A stretch of DNA of 64,000 nucleotides. Origin: Symbiodinium natans (lineage: Eukaryota > Sar > Dinophyceae > Suessiales > Symbiodiniaceae). Location of the stretch: assembly GCA_905221605.1 (NCBI GenBank), contig CAJNDS010000359.1:47055-111054 (forward strand), given 5' to 3'. The notes under the pieces are model-generated. The model was given only the letters and a program-made list of their open reading frames with translations, ran no database searches and was not told where the DNA came from. Positions 35,444 to 46,890 of the stretch are shown piece after piece (the stretch's first letter is position 1; the number at the start of each line of letters is the position of its first letter). The position numbers and the translations under genes are program-made.

Positions 35444-36691
35444 AAAAAAAGAAAAAAGGTGACACAGTCAAGATCTGTCCAGCTCAGGGTGTTCAAAAGA
35501 CAGGCCTTTGGGGTTTTCGTATTATTGAGCAAAGATTCTGAGCTGATGCGGTGTGGGAAGATGCTTGTTCACGTTACTCTTGCGTCGTTTGGACATCAAG
35601 GTTTGCCTTGTATGCTGTGAAACTACTAGCTTTGGCATTCAACATCATTCAACGATGTCGACCGGGCAAAGAATGAACTCCCGAGACCCACATGGCGGGA
35701 CCTGGTGGAAGGACCGCCTTCAAAGCTGCCTCCTGCGGCTGCGGGGAGATAAGATCTGCTGATAGTTGGAATGCACATGCTGGTTTATGCTGGATTGCTT
35801 CTGACATGCCTGGTTTCAGGAACATAAAGGACATGTTCAGATTCCCTGAGTTGAGAAGTTCACAATCGCAACGGCAAGAGCTGCAGCCTGCCAGGCTCAA
35901 CACCCTCAAACCTGGCCCAGCTTGTCTGGCTAGGCTTGGGTGGGGAAAGGCCTTCCCGTTGGGGTCTCTGCAGCTGTTGTCATTTGGCTACTCTCCCCTT
36001 CCTGCCCTCGCGTGTATCGTTCAGTCGTTGATATGTTTGTGCTGTTGTGAATTGCCAGTCCGCTCCACTCGATGTTACCTGCGGTGAACTTGCAAAGCAG
36101 TGCAAGAAACACTCAGCATGGTTGCCCAACCTGGCAGCGAGACAGTGGCACCGCCGACACCCCCAAGCCATCGGGACACTGGTTGGAGCCAGAGAGGGCC
36201 TGGGAACCCAGCCCAAAAAAATAAAAGGTGCTAACGGTACTGCGCAGCTAAAATGCCTACCAAGAAAACAATCGCAAAAAATCGTGGGAAGGCTGTCCTG
36301 AAGTTCCAAGCAGCTCTGCAAATGGCACGACAGTCATACATCGTGGGTGTAGGAATGAACGACTCAAGCATAGTTATGCCGCTTGGCTTGTGCTTGCTCT
36401 GGGTCCGGAATTAATTTGGGAATTTGTTGCAATTTATGGTATAATTGTTTTTCTTGTCTTGTGCACACTATGAAAATCAAGGATCCTCTAAGTTTGTGGG
36501 TTCGGACGCTGTCGCCTAGGCTCCGTGAGTGTTGCCACTTGCGATCGACCCTCCCGGTGTTGCCGCGTGCCCGTGACATTCTGGTTTAGGCGCCGTGAGC
36601 ATTTCAGGGCCTGGAAATACCAAAAGATGTTCGAATCGTGCTTCGCGTTCTGAGTCGTGAGACAGCGACGGAGACTTACCGGCCTGCAAAA

Positions 36692-36704
36692 ACCGGGCCG
36701 GGGG

Positions 36705-36779
<75 letters not shown>

Positions 36780-36860
36780 GGGGGGGGATTTTGCAAGCAC
36801 ATGCCTGCACGCCATGAAACAGCGAGGGGGGGGGGGAGTGGGGGCGGGGGGGGGCAGGGG
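36692..36860. repeat. Poly-G tract
   Basis: About 75 consecutive G (36,703-36,778) within a longer G-rich tract. It is capable of G-quadruplexes and is likely to be misassembled in length. Confidence 0.95.
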
Positions 36861-37019
36861 GCGGTATTTAGTCCAGATGGTACGTACAGCCTGTGCAAGC
36901 AGACCAAGACATGCGGATAGCCTGAAAGCATCGCGAGGACAAGCAGGGACGCGGAACTGGAAATCCAAGAAGCGGAAAATCAGAAAAGCGGAAGCGGGCA
37001 TGAGAGAGACTACAAGCGC

Positions 37020-37370
37020 AAAAGGGGAGAAGCAGAGGAGTAAGGTGAGACCAGAGCGCGGATAGCAAGGCAACAAGCGAAAAGCTAAAGTCAAAAGCAC
37101 ACCGACCAGAAGCAAAAAATGAAAGCAAGAGCAACATCAAGAGACTACAAAAACAAAAAACGGAGAGCAGAGATCGGAAAGGAAAAGCCAAAGCAACAAG
37201 CAAAACGCAAAAAACAACAAAACAGCGAAAAAACGAACAAACTCGGACGGAAAACCTAAAGCAAAGAGCAACAAGAGCAAAAAGCCAAAACAAGAGACGA
37301 GCAAAAGCTGAAAGCAAAAAGGCACAGGCAGAAATAAAGCAAAGGAACCACAAGAAAAAACAAAATAAGC
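37020..37370. repeat. AGCAAAA-rich low-complexity DNA
   Basis: Loose AAAGCAAAAG repetition, purine-rich on the plus strand. The Leu/Phe-rich minus frames (36,868-37,377) are compositional and are not counted as genes. Confidence 0.75.
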
Positions 37371-38204
37371 GACGCACTAAAGAGGCGCTTGCGTTTGATC
37401 TTGGCAGCTGATATCACTTGAAATCAGTTGCATTCAAGGAGCCAAACCAAAGTGAAACGGAGCTGCCGTGGAAGTAGTAGTGGTGACCTAGAGACTGATC
37501 GTAGCACGCTCTCACAACCAGCTGCAAAAATTGCAAACTGCTACAGAGCTTCTCTGAATACAAGCTAGCACTGCAAGCTGACACGTGATGTGTTAAGGCT
37601 CGCAAGATCTGAGATGGTGGCAGTTTCTCGCACTTGTCGCTCCTAGCCGTCAGAGCCCTGGCTTAGTGCCTGTAGCTACGTTCTTCCAGGAGCTTGCGCT
37701 GGCTACACGGACCCTGGACTCAGAGTCTTTGGCTTCTCGTTTGTGACAGCTCGACAGACAGGTGCTCACTGAGAGAGTGTTCCGACACTTTACGCGAGGA
37801 AGATCTGGAATTTCTGGAGGCGTGGATCCATGATGTCATCCTGCTGTCAGCGCTTCTTGGAGGTGTCCCAGCATGACGCCTTGAAAATCCCTCGAAGACA
37901 ACAGGGTGCACACCCCGCACCATTGAAGCTCAGCACCCCTGACTCTGACAAGCAAAGACTTGCCGCATCGGTCCTCAATGGGCTGGCACGCGAACGGAAT
38001 TCGGAAATGGTCGCAGGTCGTATCCTTACAACAGCTTCTGAGATCTGCCAAAGCATGGTCCGTCGTGGTAGCAGCACACTTCTGACGAGCGTCCGCTGCC
38101 CCCTTCGTCCCGTCCTCATCCAAAGTCTGAAAGTAGCCAATGTAGCAGCATCCTGGTAAGCATCACGGTGTCACTTTTCCCCGCTGCCTCGAGACTGTAG
38201 GACA

Positions 38205-38249
38205 TCAACATCACAGTTGCCAGCCTTGCCAGACCACCAGCTTTCAAAG
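38205..38249 (-). CDS. C-type lectin-like exon (C-terminal half)
   Basis: Encodes SFESWWSGKAGNCDVD, which fits the W-x-x-G-x-P-x-N-x-x-x-x-D stretch of C-type lectin domains near the calcium/sugar site. The acceptor is CAAAAG|C; the donor is unclear. Just upstream on the same strand another scrap reads WSWWNGLYWVQ (about 38,265-38,305). Confidence 0.45.
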
Positions 38250-38673
38250 CTTTTGACAATACCTTGTACCCAATAAAGACCATTCCACCAACTCCAACTC
38301 CCCGATTTCCCATGCCCCAAGTCGCGAGCCTTCCAGAAATGGAACCCAGTGCGGCTGCTTCTCAGGCACCTGTCACATGCAGGCGAGTGTGGGCCCCATG
38401 TCCTCATGTCAAAAGCAAGGAGATCTGGTGCCTGCTCTGGATCAATTGGCATTAAGCTACGCTGAACCCTTCTCTCCTCATGTCAATGTGGGCCCCGAAT
38501 GCGCCTCCAGGGAGTCGGCAGTAAAGCCGTAACCGCCCCAGCCGGGCCAGTCGCTATCCTGAGAACGCAAAGGGGGCTCATCCCAAGCGGAGGCGCCCCT
38601 CAACATGCAGGATCCGACAGGACACACAAGTCTGCATGTCTGCATAGTTTGTGCCCTGCGTCAAGCTTTTCGC

Positions 38674-38713
38674 CATCCACCCAATAGAATGCTTTGGCAT
38701 CCGTCCAGTAGCC
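38674..38713 (-). CDS. C-type lectin-like exon
   Basis: A 40-nt exon encoding GYWTDAKAFYWVDG, with the F-x-W-V-D-G element typical of C-type lectin folds. The acceptor is CCTCAG|G and the donor GC. Confidence 0.45.
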
Positions 38714-39165
38714 CTGAGGATCCGGGGAGTGACTCCGCACATGTCAGGGGCAGCAGGGCATTCCAGGGATTGCCGCGACGGGAGCGCTCGTTACCAACAC
38801 CGTGCCAACACAATCACACTCAGCGCACAAACTCACTCTTCCACACTCGTCACTCCGCAAAATCAAGCCTGAAGCAGCCCTAAACTAGAAAAACCACCTG
38901 CGTGGGCGATCATGACCAGGCCCCACAGCTTACACAAGTCCTAAGAGGTTCTCTGGACTCACTACTATACTTCCATTCAATTAACCACCGACCCCGTCTC
39001 CTCGCCATACTGCACGTCACGGCGGAGGCCGATCTGGACCTCCAGATTGCGAACCGTTTTGGGGGGGGAATAGTTTAGATCGGGCCGAATTGGGCCCAGA
39101 ACAATTTGAGCATTCAAGACATGTTCAAGACATGTTTTGTCCATCTTTCGGGAATTCTGGCGAAC

Positions 39166-39208
39166 CTTCTCCGCCCCACGTAGTTTCATGGCGGCGTTGA
39201 GCGCCTCG
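39166..39208 (-). CDS. C-type lectin-like exon
   Basis: Encodes EALNAAMKLRGAEK, which fits the segment between helix 2 and the W-I-G-L core of a lectin domain. The acceptor is CATGAG|C and the donor GT. The phase against the next exon is not resolved. Confidence 0.45.
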
Positions 39209-39302
39209 CTCATGCAAAGCTTTTCTCGAGTGCGGAGAGACGTGGAGACTGCTTGGTTGGGCTAATGTGGCTCTTCGAGGCTTCACATTCCCAAGGCCCG
39301 AC

Positions 39303-39381
39303 CTTGATGTCTTCTTTGGTGCGAGGGGTGGCCAGCTGCAGACCCTCATCAGCACAGGCCCTCTCGGCTTCAATCCATGAC
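39303..39381 (-). CDS. C-type lectin-like exon (N-terminal half)
   Basis: Encodes SWIEAERACADEGLQLATPR then TKEDIK. The pattern S-W-x-E-A-x-x-A-C-x-x-x-G-x-x-L-A-T is a hallmark of C-type lectin helix 1 and strand 2. The acceptor is GTTTCAG|G and the donor AAG|GT, both good. With the exons below it, this suggests at least one lectin domain coded on the same strand as the NGCE repeats. Confidence 0.6.
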
Positions 39382-39389
39382 CTGAAACG

Positions 39390-41499
39390 GGAATAAACAG
39401 TCAGCAGCGACCCCGGTGTCTCACGTTCAACGTTCAGGGTGCTGTGACAGGCCTCTGCTTGGGAGGCACTTTGGTTGGCATGAGCCCCGAAAAGCGGCAT
39501 CCAGCTGTCCTGCCCTCAAGAGCCCCAGAGATCTTTTGGCCCAAGTCACGGCTCAGCAGAAAAAGCAAGACAAACCTTCCCTTAACACAGCGCCCAGTGA
39601 CTTATTCTCCAACGAAATGACGTACTTGGAGGCATTTGCACTGCGGATGTCCAGGAGGCATTGTCGGTTGAGCACTAGAGCCTCCATCTTCCATGTCCTT
39701 GGTGTCACATGGGAATGAACTTTTGAAACTGAAACGGTCAGGGAAAGTCGCATGATTTCACACGGGACCGCTTTTACCTTGTCCAGGGGATGGGCCGCAT
39801 TGGGCCACTGCAGATCTGCAGCTCTCTCTCCTCTTTATCCTGCAAATACATTTAGCCTCGGCCGAGGTCGTTCGCTGCAGTTTGTCCATGTAGTGTCAGG
39901 ACTGTAAGGAGTTGCATTGCGAGCTGCTTGAAGCTAATGGCACCGGGTGGCTCGTAGCCTTCCACGACTTCGACCGTCGCCGCCGAACTCCCCAGCTGCA
40001 TGGTCCAAGTGCCTCACGCGCACTGCGGATGCTCTCATCCAAAATTCCACTCTCACGTCTCTGTGGCAGGCTTACTGTATCAAGCCTCAGGCTTTGCCTT
40101 TTGATTTATTGCTACTCAATGAATGCTTTTTGGTGCCTACAGAGCTTCTGACACCACAATATAAGCGCATGCAATCACACAAATCCAAGAAGGAAGAAGG
40201 CTTCTTGAATCTGCAATCAAGTCGCCATTGCACACCTGCCAGGACTCAACGCGGTTGCAAGGGTAGGTTTGCTTCACTTTGCAAAACCTAAAAAACCTAG
40301 ACAACCCAAAACTTCAACAAGAACAACTTTTCGGATGGTTGATTGCGCACGTAGTGTTGGGGTATATTCGGACCGACCAACTCGGCATGGGTTTGGGCTG
40401 TATAGGCAACAAAAACAAAGAAAACTAAAAGAATTCCAACAACCACGCGCACACTGACAGTGTCACACACACACACACACACCCACGCACGTACGCACGC
40501 ACGCAAGCAAGCAATCACAAGTACACACGTTAACTTGACACATGCCAACGCAATGAACTTGACGGGACCAGGCCCGAACGTGCGAACCCGGAACAAACCA
40601 ATGTCAAATAATGTCGAGAAACGTGTTTAGATGGAAAAGGCGAAAGAAGCCCCAGCACAACAGTTCAACAGTTGCTACAGCTTCACGCTGTCCAAGCTGC
40701 ACACAAGCGCAAGTGAAGTGCGGTGGGTACCCACCACCTACCCCAATGCAACCCGATCAAGACCAGTGATTGTCGCAATCAGCATCGTCAGTGCTGACTC
40801 GAAGACGCTTGCTCCGGAGTGATTCTCCATGACTCGAGGTATCTCGAGGCATGCCAAGGCCCCGCCTTTCCAACTTTCCAACACCATTTGGATGACCATG
40901 CTTGTGAGGTGGTCCCCTGCTCTGCAGCATGATATAGCATGATGCTCTGCAAAATCTGCGAAAGAAGCACGAAGGTACCAACAGCGCTTGGTCGGATGTG
41001 ATCCCATGCCTGTATGTAAAACAGGTGGCACACACAAACAGACTCATTTCGATCATCCCCACGCTACAGCTACCTGATGTTCAAAAGCAAGTACGGCCGC
41101 AGGCTTCTGAGACGGAACTCTGCCCAGGGAAGGAGACCGGAAGGGACAACGGGGAGGAGGCGAGGAGCCTGGTTGACTCAAAACCTAACAACCCACGCCG
41201 AGGGTGGAGAAAAGCAGAAAAATTCCCCGGCATGGGCAATTTTTCCCTCGGAAGCCCCTCGGGGAGGATGCACGGAAACAAACTTTGCTGCCAACGAAGT
41301 GCTGGCCCCAAGGCTTGAGTTTGAGGTTCGATGTGTGCAGTGCTTTGTGCACCTGGAAGGTCGGAGATGCTGTGCTCTCCCAATGTGTTGAGGAACCAAA
41401 GGTGCCAAAATCAAAGGTCTGGGCATGTCCGCAAAAGAGGCAGACGATGCACCTGAAAGGTACAAAGAAACGGGCATACAGGGAGGACGTAGAGGTACC
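39390..41499. other. No gene recognised
   Basis: Only short frames. A CA/CGCA microsatellite lies at about 40,461-40,505. On the minus strand near 39,950-40,010, SSAATVEVVEGYEPPGA reads like coding sequence, but its edges and function are unknown. Confidence 0.35.
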
Positions 41500-41502
41500 A
41501 TA

Positions 41503-41600
41503 CATACATACATACAGGCAGACATACAGACATACATACCGTTCCCAGTGCATACAAACATACATCTGCTTTTGTTATTACACACACACACACCCACCCA

Positions 41601-41644
<44 letters not shown>

Positions 41645-41656
41645 CACACGCACACA

Positions 41657-41752
<96 letters not shown>
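41503..41752. repeat. CATA, CA and CGCA compound microsatellite
   Basis: CATA units at 41,503-41,540, then CA, then a long ACGC/CGCA tract (41,596-41,697), then CA to 41,750. Long His-Thr and Cys-Val frames are artefacts. Confidence 0.95.
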
Positions 41753-42957
41753 TGCAATCTCCACACCAAGTCTTGGGGTCCTGTTTACCTGGTCTACACC
41801 TCACAATCCTGAAGTTCCCAACTTGCTAAAATGATTCGTGAGACTGAAGAAATCGCAGGTACACAGAACTGGCCAAGTTCTGCATCCCATGAGATCAGGT
41901 AGCTTCATTGGATGTGGTCCCTGATCTCACGCCACATCCCCCTGCATGCTCTAACGGTAACAGCTCTTCACACTGGCTCCCTTGGCAACAGGGTTGGCAC
42001 ACACACACACACACCCTTCAATCAGAAGAGTGGAGCTCTTGCAGCCATTGAGCACAAGCATAAAGTCAAGTTCAAGATCAAGAACATGTGCAGCTGCCAC
42101 AATCTCACTTGCACTTGCAACCATCTGGCTCTACCCGCAGGATTCTGCATTCCACATCTCTGCGCTGCTAACACGGAAGACTACAGCACTACAGGAACTT
42201 GATCACTCTCAACACGCTGCGTAAACAATGGTACACCGACCAACACTCACGCAACATCACTTGGGTGGAGATAACCCTGAAGTCTCTAACAGGATGGATC
42301 GACAACTGGCGTAGGACCTGTTCGGTATCTGGTTTGAACATCAGCAGACTGTGGACACAGTCAATTTCACTCGCTCAAATGTGCAGCAGTTGAGGGGGGA
42401 AAAGCTGACAGGCTGTTGCTCCGATCAGCCCTGCATGCTCTAACGGTAACAGCTCTTCACACTGGCTCCCTTGGCAACAGGGTTGGCACACACACACACA
42501 CCCTTCAATCAGAAGAGCGGAGCTCTTGCAGCCATTGAGCACACAAGCATAAAGTCAAGTTCAAGTTCAAGAACATGTGCAGCTGCCACAATCTCTGCTG
42601 GTCAGAATTGCGAAATCTGCTGCGCGCAACGCTGCAAGTCAGTGAGAATCACTCGCTGCCACGAAGAAACTTGCACTTGCAACCATCTGGCTCTACCCGC
42701 ATAATTCTGCATTCCACATCTCTGCGCTGCTAACACGGAAGACTACAGCACTACAGGAACTTGATCACTCTCAACAGGCTGCGTAAACAATGGTACACCG
42801 ACCAACACTCACGCAACATCACTTGGGTGGAGATAATCCTGGCTGAAGTCTCTAACAGGATGGATCGACAACTGGCGTAGGACCTGTTCGGTATCTGGTT
42901 TGAACATCAGCAGACTGTGGACACAGTCAATTTCACTCGCTCAAAGGTGCAGCAGTT
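41753..42957. repeat. Tandem array of ~0.5-kb units, left part
   Basis: An introductory segment (41,753-41,940, starting CAATCTCCACACCAAG) is followed by two units that begin CCTGCATGCTCTAACGG (41,941 and 42,429). They contain a CA microsatellite after GGTTGGCA and end near GCTCCGATCAG. The second unit stops abruptly at TGCAGCAGTT (42,948-42,957), and its remainder resumes at 56,990. The units share open peptides such as SRNITWVEITLKSLTGW; because these recur with the repeat, I do not call a gene. Confidence 0.85.
42948..42957. repeat. 10-bp direct repeat, left junction
   Basis: TGCAGCAGTT. It is identical to 56,990-56,999 and marks the left edge of the 14-kb block. Uninterrupted units in the same array carry this 10-mer only once, followed directly by GAGGGG. 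Confidence 0.75.
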
Positions 42958-42989
42958 CAGTGGGTGCGGGCTCCGGGACTGGATTCGAG

Positions 42990-43482
42990 GTCGAGTCCTC
43001 TGCGCCGAATTGCGCCGCTCTGCGCCGCTTTGCGCCGCATTGCGCTGAAATACGCCGGATGTGCTGCACCGCGCTGCATTGCGCCGAATTGCGCTGAATG
43101 CGCCGAATTGCGCCCAATTACGCCGGATGTGCTGCACCGCGCTGCATTGCGCCGAATTGCGCTGAATGCGCCGACTTGCGCCGAATTACGCCGGATGCGC
43201 TGCACTGCGCTGCATTGCGCCGAATTGCGCTGAATGCGCCGAATTGCGCCGAATTACGCCGGATGCGCTGCACTGCGCTGCATGGCGCCGAATTGCGCTG
43301 AATCACGCCGGATGCGCTGCACTGCGCTGCACATTGCGCCGAATTGCGCTGCATTGCGCTCACTGCGCTGCATGCGCCGGATTGCGCTGCATTGCGCCGG
43401 ATTGCGCTGCATTGCGCCGAATTGCGCTGCATTGCGCCGACTTGCGCTGAATGCGCCGATTTGCGCCGAACGCGCTGATTAT
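42990..43482. repeat. 68-bp GC-rich satellite
   Basis: Built of 9-10 bp words (TGCGCCGAAT, TGCGCTGCA) in a 68-bp higher-order unit. The landmark GCCGGAT occurs at 43,054, 43,122, 43,190 and 43,258, exactly 68 bp apart, then at 43,307. All frames are open on both strands (Arg-Cys-Ala peptides), so they are not genes. Confidence 0.9.
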
Positions 43483-44300
43483 ATAAGGCTCAGATGATTA
43501 CATATATTCACGGCAGGACACTTTTCGGGTTAAACCGACATGGGGTCGTCAATTCGCAGCATGCTTAAATTGTTGGGTTTGGGGGATATCGGGCATGGGT
43601 GTTCGGTTTCTCGGCGGCGGGCTTATCGGGTCTGAGGACGCGTGGGTTTTCGGTAACTACATGGAGCATCAGGGACAAGGAAGACCACCTGTGAAGGGTG
43701 GGCATCGGCTAGTTTTTGTCTTTTTCGGGGGGGGCGGGGGGTCTCCACTCAGTTGGCATGGCTGACGCCACCTGGCTGTCGTCGCTGCAGTCTTCCACAG
43801 ATCGGCATGAAGCACTTCGGTACAACGTGAACATTTTCGGTTTGGGAGGAGATTAGCTCAGAGGCAGAGCATCTGACGTCTGAGGGCAAAGAATTGCTTT
43901 GCTCCTTAGCGTTTGAGGTGTGGGGATTATAGGGTTTAGGGTTAACATAGGTTTAGGGCTTGACGACATGCGCAAAGTGTGTTCAGGGTTCGGGAGGTTT
44001 TCATCTGCGCCTAATTATTGGGGAGCGCTGACAGCTGTTTTGCTTATGAGGGCGCTGACGGCCATTCTTCCTCCCAGAAACACCGGGCAGCAGCTGCCAA
44101 CACTCTATTCGAACTTGAGTGCTTGTTTTTCATCCAGGGCGCCAATGGTAAGGATGACTCCAGGCAAGTGTCGCGCAAGGAAACAGATGCATCCATTCTC
44201 AGATTGTTTTGCTGACTGGGGCGCGACTGTGAGATCAGTACTCTTCGACAGCGGCATGTGTGAAGTGTTGAAACGCAACGAACCCAGAGCTTCCATTCTT
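43483..44300. other. Unassigned DNA with tRNA-like A-box scrap
   Basis: Near 43,850-43,890 the sequence TTAGCTCAGAGGCAGAGC looks like a tRNA D-arm, but no matching anticodon stem or T-arm follows; it may be a SINE head. A 128-codon plus frame at 43,920-44,306 has no recognisable motif. Confidence 0.3.
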
Positions 44301-44545
44301 GCTTAAATAAGGTTGTCTTGCTTAAATTTTTTTGTCTGCCTTAAATAGACGTTTTTCTAAGCTAATTAGACAAGAATTTTTTAAATAAGGAAGAATAAAC
44401 GCATTATTGACTATTTAGAAGGTTTTACTCCTTAATTAAGAGGTTTTTCTTGCTAAATAAGGATTACATCTTAAATTTAGCAAAGACAAAAACAACCAGA
44501 AAATTACCATCTATTTAGTGTTAAGCAGTAATTTTTTTCACATAA
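44300..44545. other. AT-rich border, left
   Basis: Rich in TTAAATAAGG, CTTGCTTAAAT and CTAATTAGACAAGAATTTT words. Similar words (CTAATTAAGCAAGAATTTTCCTTAAA) recur in the same orientation at 55,075-55,135, so the gene-bearing core is bracketed by related AT-rich DNA. Confidence 0.55.
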
Positions 44546-44585
44546 ATTTTGTGTGATCGACGATGCATGTGCCACGATGGGCTAC

Positions 44586-44602
44586 AGCTTTGGGCTCTTG
44601 AT
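44586..44602 (+). promoter_or_regulatory. Spliced-leader-relic or TTTT-box-like motif upstream of gene A
   Basis: CAGCTTTGGGCTCTTGA, 30 bp upstream of the ATG, resembles the dinoflagellate leader core CCATTTTGGCTCAAG with several changes. Weak alone; listed because similar motifs precede the other genes of the block. Confidence 0.3.
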
Positions 44603-44632
44603 CGGTTTGATCTCGTCGCTCCGCCTAAAATA

Positions 44633-45999
44633 ATGTCGGGGGACCGAAGAAAGAACACGGCCAGTGGCAAAGACATAGCCCCGTTGCTACAGGCAGCTTT
44701 TGGTATTGAGGGACCCAAAGCAGGGGAGTTCCCCAGCACAGGGCTTCAGTTTTTGGAAGTCCATGAGTTTCTCATCAAGGAACTTTTGCTGGCCACACCG
44801 AGAGTCACTGCTGGATTGGTTCAGGAAGGTTGCAATGCATGCTTTCAAGGCCTGGATCAAGCAGTGGCCGTCTCGTTCAGTCAAGTGGTGGCAAGTGCTT
44901 GCAAGTTGGTGTGGGACAAAAAGGGCCAGGTACTGAGTGGTAAGAAGCTCAAGCCGGATGCTTTGAGAAGGTTGGTCATGGTGCTGGCCGGGCCCAGGAG
45001 GTCTCTTGAGCAAGGGACGTTTTTGAAGAAGCAAAAGGAGAGTGCCTCAGGCTCTGGCTCCCGCCTGTCCACTGGATCAACAGCCAGCTCCTCTGGAGGT
45101 GCTTGTCTTGAGAGCGAGCTCGGTGCCTTGGCAGCCTCCTATGGCTTGCCAGCAGTGCCGGCCAAGGCAAATGCTCTTGTCCCGCCAGTTGGTGTTTCAG
45201 ATGACGAATCGCCAAATGCACCAGCTGCAATGGAGATTTCCTCCTCGGAGGAGGTGCCCAGCAGCAGTGCCAAGAGCAAGGCGAAAGCTTCTGCCCCTCA
45301 GCCTCGAAAGCTTTCAGGCAAGCCGAGCCTCGGGGCCTACGATGCGAACAGGGCTTGCATGGTGAGGACCGAAAAAGGTAGGCTCTACGAAGCCGACATG
45401 ACAGAAGGCACCGACGGTTTCATGTATGCAGCTTATGGGACGAACAAGCCCGAGAAGACAGAAGTGCCTATTCTCCTCTGGAAGAAATCCATGGAGGGGA
45501 AACTTAAGAGGCAGGGTGAACCTGTCCTGAGGAAGCCCGCTGCAGCTAAGAAGGCTGCCAGCAAGGCTGCTGCTGCTAAGCAGCCTTCGAAGCTCCTGTC
45601 AGCTTGCCGCCTCCTATAGAGGAGGAGGACGAGGACAACCATCGTGACGATGCAGATGAGCAGCAGCAAGCGGAAGCACATCCAGGGGGTGAGCTCGTGC
45701 AACAGGATCGCGAGCAGCAGGTGCCGGAGCAGGAGGTGCCGGAGCCGGAGCAAGGGTCGGGCAAAGTGCATCGCTATGCTGCCATGTACTACAAGGCTCC
45801 GAAGAACGAGATTGCCATCTGCAAGTATTGGCGAGGCCGGAAGGACATCCTGAGACGACAGCTGTGTGTGGCCAAGTCATCTTTCGACAAAGACACGAGC
45901 TACAAGAAGGCTGAGCCGATTTGCAAGCAGCTGATGGAGCAGAAGCTGTTGGAGGCAGACTGCAAGGCTGCTCTTCAGAAAGCTTTGTCTGCAGGATGA
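44633..45999 (+). CDS. Gene A: acidic/lysine-rich protein, one frameshift
   Basis: Start at ATG 44,633 (MSGDRRKNTASGKDI); an in-frame ATG at 44,549 is possible. The first frame runs to a stop at 45,617-45,619. The second frame opens at 45,580 and runs to 45,999, so a single indel between 45,580 and 45,618 would join them into a protein of about 455 residues. Layout: helical N-terminal part to about 130, a Ser/Gly-rich linker, a Ser-Ser-Glu-Glu acidic patch (45,239-45,254), a segment NRACMVRTEKGRLYEADMTE, a Lys/Ala-rich basic stretch, a Glu/Gln-rich stretch, and a C-terminal segment YAAMYYKAPKNEIAICKYWR. I recognise this style from dinoflagellate multi-copy families but know no function. The Lys-rich and acidic patches suggest a nuclear protein. 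It is the first of the plus-strand gene series and codon use looks genuine. Confidence 0.65.
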
Positions 46000-46281
46000 A
46001 TTTTGGTATATAGAATCTTGTTCGTGCATGGTGCCAGATCGAGGTGCATCGCCGGTAAATTGTATAGCCTGTGTTCGAGTTTCACTCAAATTGAAAAACT
46101 TTGATTTTCACGTGTGCACATCATGCTATCGTGCGAAACAAGTTTGTTGTCACGGGCGAATTGCATTTGAGTTTTTTCTGCAGAACACTACATGCAGCAA
46201 CCTTGTATGCATGCTGTGCTGCATGACATGAGTGCATTGCTCAAACATGGTTGCATGGATCGAGGCATGTGTATCTAACGA

Positions 46282-46312
46282 CCCAAACATATATATATAT
46301 ATATATATGCTG
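46282..46312. repeat. TA microsatellite
   Basis: A short TA run in the spacer between genes A and B, followed by the CCCTAAA array. Confidence 0.9.
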
Positions 46313-46325
46313 TATAAATATTTTC

Positions 46326-46372
46326 CCCTAAACCCTAAACCCTAAACCCTAAACCCTAAACCCTAAACTTAA
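46326..46372. repeat. Telomere-type CCCTAAA array
   Basis: About six CCCTAAA units with degenerate flanks. The repeat is the Arabidopsis-type telomere sequence also known from dinoflagellates; here it is internal, not at a chromosome end. Confidence 0.9.
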
Positions 46373-46479
46373 ATTAGCCCTGGCCCTAAACCATATACCC
46401 CAAATTTTAATCCTAGCGCCTAAACCGGGCCCGAAGCCCGGCCTAAACCCTTTTGAACAGCAACCCTGCAGGTCGACAC

Positions 46480-46820
46480 CCTATATGCACCCTGCATGCC
46501 GACAGTGCATGTGCAGCCATGGAATGGAGGCCGTTGCATGCATCGATCTTACTTGTTTGCTATTAGAGAGTACGATCGAGAGTTTCCAGAAAGTCGACCT
46601 TTTGCTGCAGCCCGGGCCTTATAAATTGCGATTCTCTGCGTGCATGCACGGCAGGCGAGCGGTCCGTGCATGCTGCAGCCTCCTGGGAAGGAGGGCCTCC
46701 TTGCAGGAGGCAGCAATGCACAAGTCGATCCTGCATGCATGCATAGATCGTCAGGTCTGCAGAGCATGTGCTTGCATGCAGTGCCCGCTATAGATGCGAA
46801 GCCTTGCAGCACTTGGCATG
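46480..46820. other. TGCATGCA-rich spacer
   Basis: Dense in TGCATGC and GATCGA palindromic words. A similar TGCATG-rich stretch recurs at 48,140-48,300, sharing GGTCCGTGCATGCTG. The His/Cys-rich peptides that it spells are compositional. Confidence 0.5.
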
Positions 46821-46843
46821 CACAGCCAGCTTAAAGATATCGC

Positions 46844-46863
46844 AGCTCTTTTCGTGCTCGAGA
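46844..46863 (+). promoter_or_regulatory. Leader-relic or TTTT-box-like motif upstream of gene B
   Basis: GCTCTTTTCGTGCTCGAGA, about 30 bp before the gene B ATG; it shares GC-TTTT-GCTC-AG with the leader core. Confidence 0.3.
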
Positions 46864-46890
46864 TCGAGCGATATCCTATATGGTGGTGTC

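Larger units (their letters stand above)
31228..38204. other. Mostly intron-like or repetitive
   Basis: Holds G/C homopolymer tracts (listed) and purine-rich low-complexity DNA at 37,020-37,370. One possible minus exon near 33,550-33,620 reads GKCVKRRCCCDTSSALPP after a CTTTTCAG acceptor. Nothing else can be supported. Confidence 0.35.

Noticed and set aside
35211-35620. Proline-rich or glycine-rich proteins
   Set aside because: Homopolymer C tract only.
36516-37377. Minus ORFs of 147-199 codons with poly-Pro and Leu/Phe-rich parts
   Set aside because: They cross a 75-base G run and AGCAAAA low-complexity DNA; no motif.
42964-43497. Several overlapping Arg-Cys-Ala ORFs on both strands
   Set aside because: Produced by the 68-bp GC-rich satellite.
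43846-43900. tRNA gene
   Set aside because: Only a D-arm-like TTAGCTCAGAGGCAGAGC is present; no anticodon stem pairing, no T-arm or B-box and no acceptor stem.
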